NCBI GenBank assembly: GCA_021770615.1
Contig: JAETQR010000042.1
Span: 1 to 28,413, forward strand
Length of the DNA: 28,413 nucleotides
Direction: 5' to 3'
Source of the DNA: Lachnospiraceae bacterium
Lineage (GTDB): Bacteria; Bacillota_A; Clostridia; Lachnospirales; Lachnospiraceae
The translations under genes and the position numbers were made by a program. Below, piece by piece: positions 25,067 to 28,413 of this stretch. Positions within the stretch are counted from its first letter, which is position 1; each line of letters opens with the position of its first letter. Under the pieces are notes generated by a model. The model made no database searches, was not told where the DNA came from, and was given only the letters and a program-made list of their open reading frames with translations.

Positions 25067-27835
25067 TCATTCTTTCTCCTCTGTTCTTTTCCCCTTCTGA
25101 TTTGCAGAAAATTGCTGTTTTCGCCATTTTCTATAGAAAAAAGTCAGAATCAACATACAGAGTCCTGACAGGATCGCAGCGGCATACATCCAAAGGATGT
25201 GGCTGCCCGTCTGTGGACTTTGTGTCGTCTGGGTACTTGTCGTCCCGTTATTTTCCGGCTTCTCCGTCTCCTTTGTTTTATCCGTATTCTCCGGCTTCTC
25301 TGTAATCTTTGGCCGTTCCGTGTCTTCCGGCTTCTCCGTAATCTTTGGCTGTTCCGTATCCTCCGGTTTCTCCGTGATCTTTGGCTGTTCCGTGTTCTCC
25401 GGTTTCTCCGTCTCCTTTGGTTTCTCCGTCTCCTTTGGTTTCTCCGTCTCCTCCGGCTTTTTCGTCTCTTTTGGTTTCTCTGTATCCTCCGGCTTTTCCG
25501 TCTCCTTTGGTTTCTCTGTATCCTTCGGCTTTTCCGTCTCTTTTGGTTTCTCTGTGTCCTTTGGTTTTTCCGTTTCCTTTGGCTTCTCCGTCGGCACACT
25601 CGGAACAGGCGTTTTATACTCATCTTTTTTCCAGATTGCAGTATACTCACGTGCGCCCGTCGAACCTGACGGAATCTTCACGACAACTTCTGTTTCCTCC
25701 AGTTCTGTTCCCGTCCAGCCCACGAAGCTGTAACCGCTTCGGGTAGGGTTGTTTAGGATAATCTCTTTACTTTCTATTGTATAAATACCAGGGTTTGTTT
25801 TGTCCTCTTCTAATGTGCCTCCCTCCAGATGATAGGTAATGGGATAAGAAACCGGCTCAAACTCTGCCGTCACAATCACATCGTGATCCGGCATATTGAG
25901 TGTATTCCCTTCAATCCCCACCATCACCAATTCATCATCTGTCTGACAGGCTTTGAGAGAACCCTCTTTTAACTGATATCCCTCGTCCGGGACAACCTGC
26001 AATATAATCCGGTCATCTTCCTCAAAAATTTCATTGTCTCCATCCGAACCGCCCGCATCTGATATATACTGAATTTCCCCATGCTCTGTTCTGGTCGTCA
26101 GCCGAAATTTTCCCACAGTCACATTGCAGGACGCCGTCTCATGATAAGGGGATACCGTCGTTGCTTTGATGAGAGCTGTTCCCTTTCCCACGGCGGTCAC
26201 TTTGCCGTTTTCATCTACCGTCGCCACACTTTCATCGGATGAAGTCCATGTAACTTCATTTACCGGTGCATTATCCGGCGTTACCGATGCCGTAAGCGTT
26301 CCGGTATCTCCCTTTGTTTTCAGCGAAAGGCTGTCCCGGTCAAGGGTTATGCCAACCGCCAGCACCATTACTATTTTTCCATCATAGGGAATAAGGGCAT
26401 ACTTCTCCATGTTATCCGCATACAGCTGCTTATCGTCGCTCTGCCTGTCATCACACAGCCGGTCGAAATCGCTCTGAGAAATCGTATAGCTTTTGCCTGT
26501 GCCTGTGTCTGCGCCTGTGCCCGGCACAATCATCTCCCGATACGGATGCTCGTTCTCGTCAGGACGAATCCACCTGCTCATCCCCAGCTGTGCCCCTTCC
26601 GTCAGTGCGCCCGTCAGTCTGACCGGCGACGTCGCCTCAGAGGCGTCCTCATCCTCTGCTCCATCCAGATACAAATTATCAAACTGCTCCGTGGTATCTC
26701 CTGACGTATTGCCAAACACCTGGGGAGCGCCCTTCAGCTTGATAACACTATTCGGACTTCCCAGTATGCCACCACCGTATAAGCCTGCCGTATTGTCTGT
26801 CACTGTACCGCCATGCAGCATCAGGGTCCCGTGGGACACAGAAACACCGCCGCCACACTCCGCTTTGTTTTCCTTCAGTGTACCTCCTGTTAACTCAACC
26901 TGTGCATATGAGCCCTGTATAAGGATGCCCCCGCCGTTGGATTCTGCTTTGTTATTCGTAATTTCGCCATTGCCTACGCGAACTGCCGCCGCTTTCGTAC
27001 TCGATGAGGCTCCTGTCACATAGATACCGCCCCCGCCAGCGCGCAACTCTTCACTCGTCGCATGATTGTCTCTAATCTTACCACCCAGCATCTGGAATGC
27101 CCCGATATTCACATACACGCCCCCGCCAGCATCTGCCTCACAGTTGTCAATACTGCCGCCAGCCATTCCAAGCATGGCGCGCTGATGGGTGGAGCTGCTA
27201 TTGACCTCAACACCACCACCATGTCTTGCCTTACACTGTGTGATCTGGCAGCCATCATATAAATAAACCTGTCCCAGCCTGACGTTGATTCCACCGCCGC
27301 ACATACTCTGTGACGCATTTTCTGCATTTTTCAGTATCGCACCGCCGAACATTCTCAGATACGCACCTCCACTTACGCAGATTAGCGGATGATACGCGGT
27401 AACGCCCTCATCCCTTCCACCATCCAGAATAATATCCTGAAGTCTCAGCTCCCCGGAAGTAACAGTAAAGATTCTTCCGCGATTTTTTCCGTCATCTGTA
27501 TCCTGCCCCATATTTCTTATGACGCAGGGCTTCTGAGTTTCATTTGAAGTGATTACTACTGATTTGTTAATGGTTATCTCGTTTGTCAGCGAAACATCTG
27601 AAAGAAGTACCACTACCCCCTGATTACTGACATTCGCAATCGCCTCTGCAAACGAGCCTGCCTGCCAATTCCCATCCTTATCCTGCCACTTCGCCTCATT
27701 CTGATCCTGCGACTCTTCCGTCAGACTGCTTTCCGATTCCGCAAATACCGGGCCTATCCCAAACATTCTTATATATGCTGTAAACAATATACCAAAAACA
27801 AGAATTCCTGTAATAAAACGAAATTTCCGTTTCAT
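25067..27835 (-). CDS. Sortase-anchored surface protein with beta-helix and Ig-like domains
   Basis: A 922-residue exported protein. Order: signal peptide (about 1-33), a parallel beta-helix (about 55-395) with repeated GGGI/GGGV turns, a BIG2 Ig-like domain (about 490-570, VTWTSSDESVATVDENGKV), an InlB/Listeria-Bacteroides repeat (about 655-735, ITYHLEGGTL, GYSFVGWTG), 19 tandem TEKPKE-type hexads spacing the head from the wall, then SPQTG (873-877), a membrane helix and a basic tail. Beta-helix and InlB-type surface proteins commonly bind glycans or host surfaces; the ligand here is unknown. ATG 27835 is preferred, 9 nt from AGGAGG; ATG 27841 has only 3-nt spacing. First gene of the sortase operon. 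Confidence 0.92.
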   Translation of the reverse strand: MKRKFRFITGILVFGILFTAYIRMFGIGPVFAESESSLTEESQDQNEAKWQDKDGNWQAGSFAEAIANVSNQGVVVLLSDVSLTNEITINKSVVITSNETQKPCVIRNMGQDTDDGKNRGRIFTVTSGELRLQDIILDGGRDEGVTAYHPLICVSGGAYLRMFGGAILKNAENASQSMCGGGINVRLGQVYLYDGCQITQCKARHGGGVEVNSSSTHQRAMLGMAGGSIDNCEADAGGGVYVNIGAFQMLGGKIRDNHATSEELRAGGGGIYVTGASSSTKAAAVRVGNGEITNNKAESNGGGILIQGSYAQVELTGGTLKENKAECGGGVSVSHGTLMLHGGTVTDNTAGLYGGGILGSPNSVIKLKGAPQVFGNTSGDTTEQFDNLYLDGAEDEDASEATSPVRLTGALTEGAQLGMSRWIRPDENEHPYREMIVPGTGADTGTGKSYTISQSDFDRLCDDRQSDDKQLYADNMEKYALIPYDGKIVMVLAVGITLDRDSLSLKTKGDTGTLTASVTPDNAPVNEVTWTSSDESVATVDENGKVTAVGKGTALIKATTVSPYHETASCNVTVGKFRLTTRTEHGEIQYISDAGGSDGDNEIFEEDDRIILQVVPDEGYQLKEGSLKACQTDDELVMVGIEGNTLNMPDHDVIVTAEFEPVSYPITYHLEGGTLEEDKTNPGIYTIESKEIILNNPTRSGYSFVGWTGTELEETEVVVKIPSGSTGAREYTAIWKKDEYKTPVPSVPTEKPKETEKPKDTEKPKETEKPKDTEKPKETEKPEDTEKPKETKKPEETEKPKETEKPKETEKPENTEQPKITEKPEDTEQPKITEKPEDTERPKITEKPENTDKTKETEKPENNGTTSTQTTQSPQTGSHILWMYAAAILSGLCMLILTFFYRKWRKQQFSANQKGKRTEEKE
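25250..25591. repeat. 19 tandem 18-bp units encoding hexads
   Basis: 342 nt divide exactly into 19 units of 18 bp, each coding T-E-K-P-x-x or a close variant (TEKPKE, TEKPKD, TEQPKI, TEKPED). The coding strand is nearly all purine plus CC, so the tract could form unusual structures and change length by slippage. Low-identity units towards the C-terminus suggest older copies, the rest near-identical ones. Confidence 0.92.
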
Positions 27836-27881
27836 TTCCATATGCCTCCTTCAAATTCGGTCTTTTCCTCTTATCTATCTC

Positions 27882-27909
27882 ACTATATCAAAATAATAGA
27901 TAATATCAA
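27882..27909 (-). promoter_or_regulatory. Promoter of the surface protein/sortase operon
   Basis: TTGATA (27909-27904), a 16-nt spacer and TATAGT (27887-27882) on the minus strand, 47 nt upstream of the start. Strong AT-rich spacer. No other promoter was seen in 27842-27960. Confidence 0.65.
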
Positions 27910-27990
27910 CCTCTATGGAATAAATCGCAATTTTTAGGGCATAGTCTGCAAACCCCCCTCTCCATTCAGGACAAAAAGCTCGAATGTAAC

Positions 27991-28090
27991 CCGACCTTCC
28001 CGTTTTGTAAACGAGTTTCACATTTTGAAAGCGACCTTCAAATTTTGTACCTGAAATTCCACTTTTGTAACAACTTTCCCGTTTTTTTCT
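27991..28090. repeat. Five 20-bp phased degenerate repeats
   Basis: The stretch falls into five contiguous 20-bp units (27991, 28011, 28031, 28051, 28071). TTTTG occurs at exactly the same place in four units (28003, 28023, 28043, 28063) and TTTTT in the fifth (28083), with CGA near the start and TTC in the middle of most units. A weaker sixth unit may precede it at 27971. Not coding. It lies between the surface operon and an IS30 transposase end, so it may be a protein-binding array at an IS terminus. Confidence 0.6.
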
Positions 28091-28099
28091 ACGGTTCTG

Positions 28100-28108
28100 T
28101 GGTATAAT
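28100..28108 (+). promoter_or_regulatory. Extended -10 box facing right
   Basis: TGGTATAAT on the plus strand, just after the 20-bp array; no good -35. It would transcribe toward, and antisense to, the IS30-type transposase end. It also sits within a small inverted repeat TGTGG/CCACA. Weak evidence on its own. Confidence 0.3.
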
Positions 28109-28242
28109 GGTCCCACAGCAGGATAAAAATGCGCACCAAAACGGGACGTCAGTTCCGTCTTACAAATTTTGTACCACGAGACTCACGCCTGTTGTCGTCC
28201 TTATTCCGGCCGGCGGTCTGCTCTTTTTATCTTGTTTCTGTG

Positions 28243-28413
28243 TTATTTTTTTAGAAGCCCTGGCGTGAGATTGATGTCTCCGGCTGCAACCTTATGGCAT
28301 CCCAGTTTCTCCGCCAGGTCTTCCCCGTAATAAAAGCTGAATGCTTCATACGGGCTTTTTCCGTTCAGTTTCTTTCTCCGGTACGAATTGATATGGTCCA
28401 TCATCCGCTCCAC
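28243..28413 (-). CDS. C-terminal part of an IS30-family transposase (partial)
   Basis: A minus-strand frame open to the right edge gives the last 56 residues of a transposase: MDHINSYRRKKLNGKSPYEA, FYYGEDLAEKLG and a C-terminal LTPGLLKK. The H-I-N-x-Y-x-R-x-K-L-N-x-x-S-P-Y-E pattern and the length to the stop codon match IS30-type transposases of Firmicutes. The frame is intact as far as seen. The rest lies beyond the window. Confidence 0.75.
   Translation of the reverse strand: MERMMDHINSYRRKKLNGKSPYEAFSFYYGEDLAEKLGCHKVAAGDINLTPGLLKK

Noticed and set aside
25197..25733. 178-residue plus-strand frame and the 166-residue alternate minus-strand frame over the repeat
   Set aside because: Both stay open only because the 18-bp unit lacks stops in those frames; composition is that of the repeat.
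27991..28090. CRISPR array
   Set aside because: Units are contiguous and degenerate with no unique spacers and no cas genes in the window.
28107..28268. 53-codon plus-strand frame with a hydrophobic C-terminal half, resembling a small membrane peptide
   Set aside because: Its ATG overlaps the TATAAT of the only nearby promoter, it has no ribosome site, and much of it lies antisense to the IS30 transposase.

Overview
The window looks like chromosomal DNA of a spore-forming gut Clostridium relative, most likely Lachnospiraceae. The evidence is pyruvate phosphate dikinase (ppdK), a zinc-ribbon L28 protein (rpmB), a GerW/YtfJ sporulation protein beside its DUF2953 partner, a very large 2-hydroxyacyl-CoA dehydratase activase-like protein, and a class B sortase beside a substrate with an SPQTG sorting motif. 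No genus can be fixed from sequence alone. Housekeeping stretches have balanced composition with strong AGGAGG ribosome sites; the left 3.5 kb and the KAP gene are clearly AT-richer and look acquired.

Layout. 1-3573: AT-rich accessory DNA holding what looks like the start of a minus-strand mobile-element gene at the left edge, a truncated 5' gene fragment, a DUF4062 gene, and an IS110-family element with a candidate bridge RNA. This block is bounded by a 24-nt near-perfect duplicate of the ppdK 3' end (164-187 and 3573-3596), so it looks like the remnant of an element integrated at the end of ppdK. 3574-6602: ppdK and rpmB, each with a clear terminator. 6736-13927: a minus-strand run in the order rhomboid-like membrane protein, two-domain protein mannosyltransferase, two unknown proteins, DUF2953 protein, GerW. 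14002-15715: corA with its own near-consensus promoter and a structured leader, preceded by a LysM protein. 15989-20200: the 1403-residue activase-like gene on the plus strand, ending in an unusually long hairpin of about 71 bp. 20422-24169: a minus-strand AlbA/Schlafen-type regulator, a KAP P-loop NTPase and a tiny ORF, a plausible but unproven defence-type module. 24316-27835: a two-gene cell-surface unit in which the surface protein comes first and its sortase second, with 1 nt between them, running from a promoter at 27882-27909 to a terminator at 24298-24325. 27842-28413: a five-copy 20-bp phased array and the 3' end of an IS30-type transposase running off the window.

How the genes work together. 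The sortase and the SPQTG protein form a self-contained anchoring pair. The mannosyltransferase run may link surface-protein glycosylation with envelope or spore functions, but that is inference from adjacency. The most unusual signals are non-coding: the long hairpin after the activase, whose G-U pairs point to selection on the plus-strand RNA; the ppdK duplicate around the left island; the bridge RNA candidate; the corA leader with a small ORF coextensive with its hairpin; the three TGACGAGA octamers over the AlbA promoter; and the 20-bp array.
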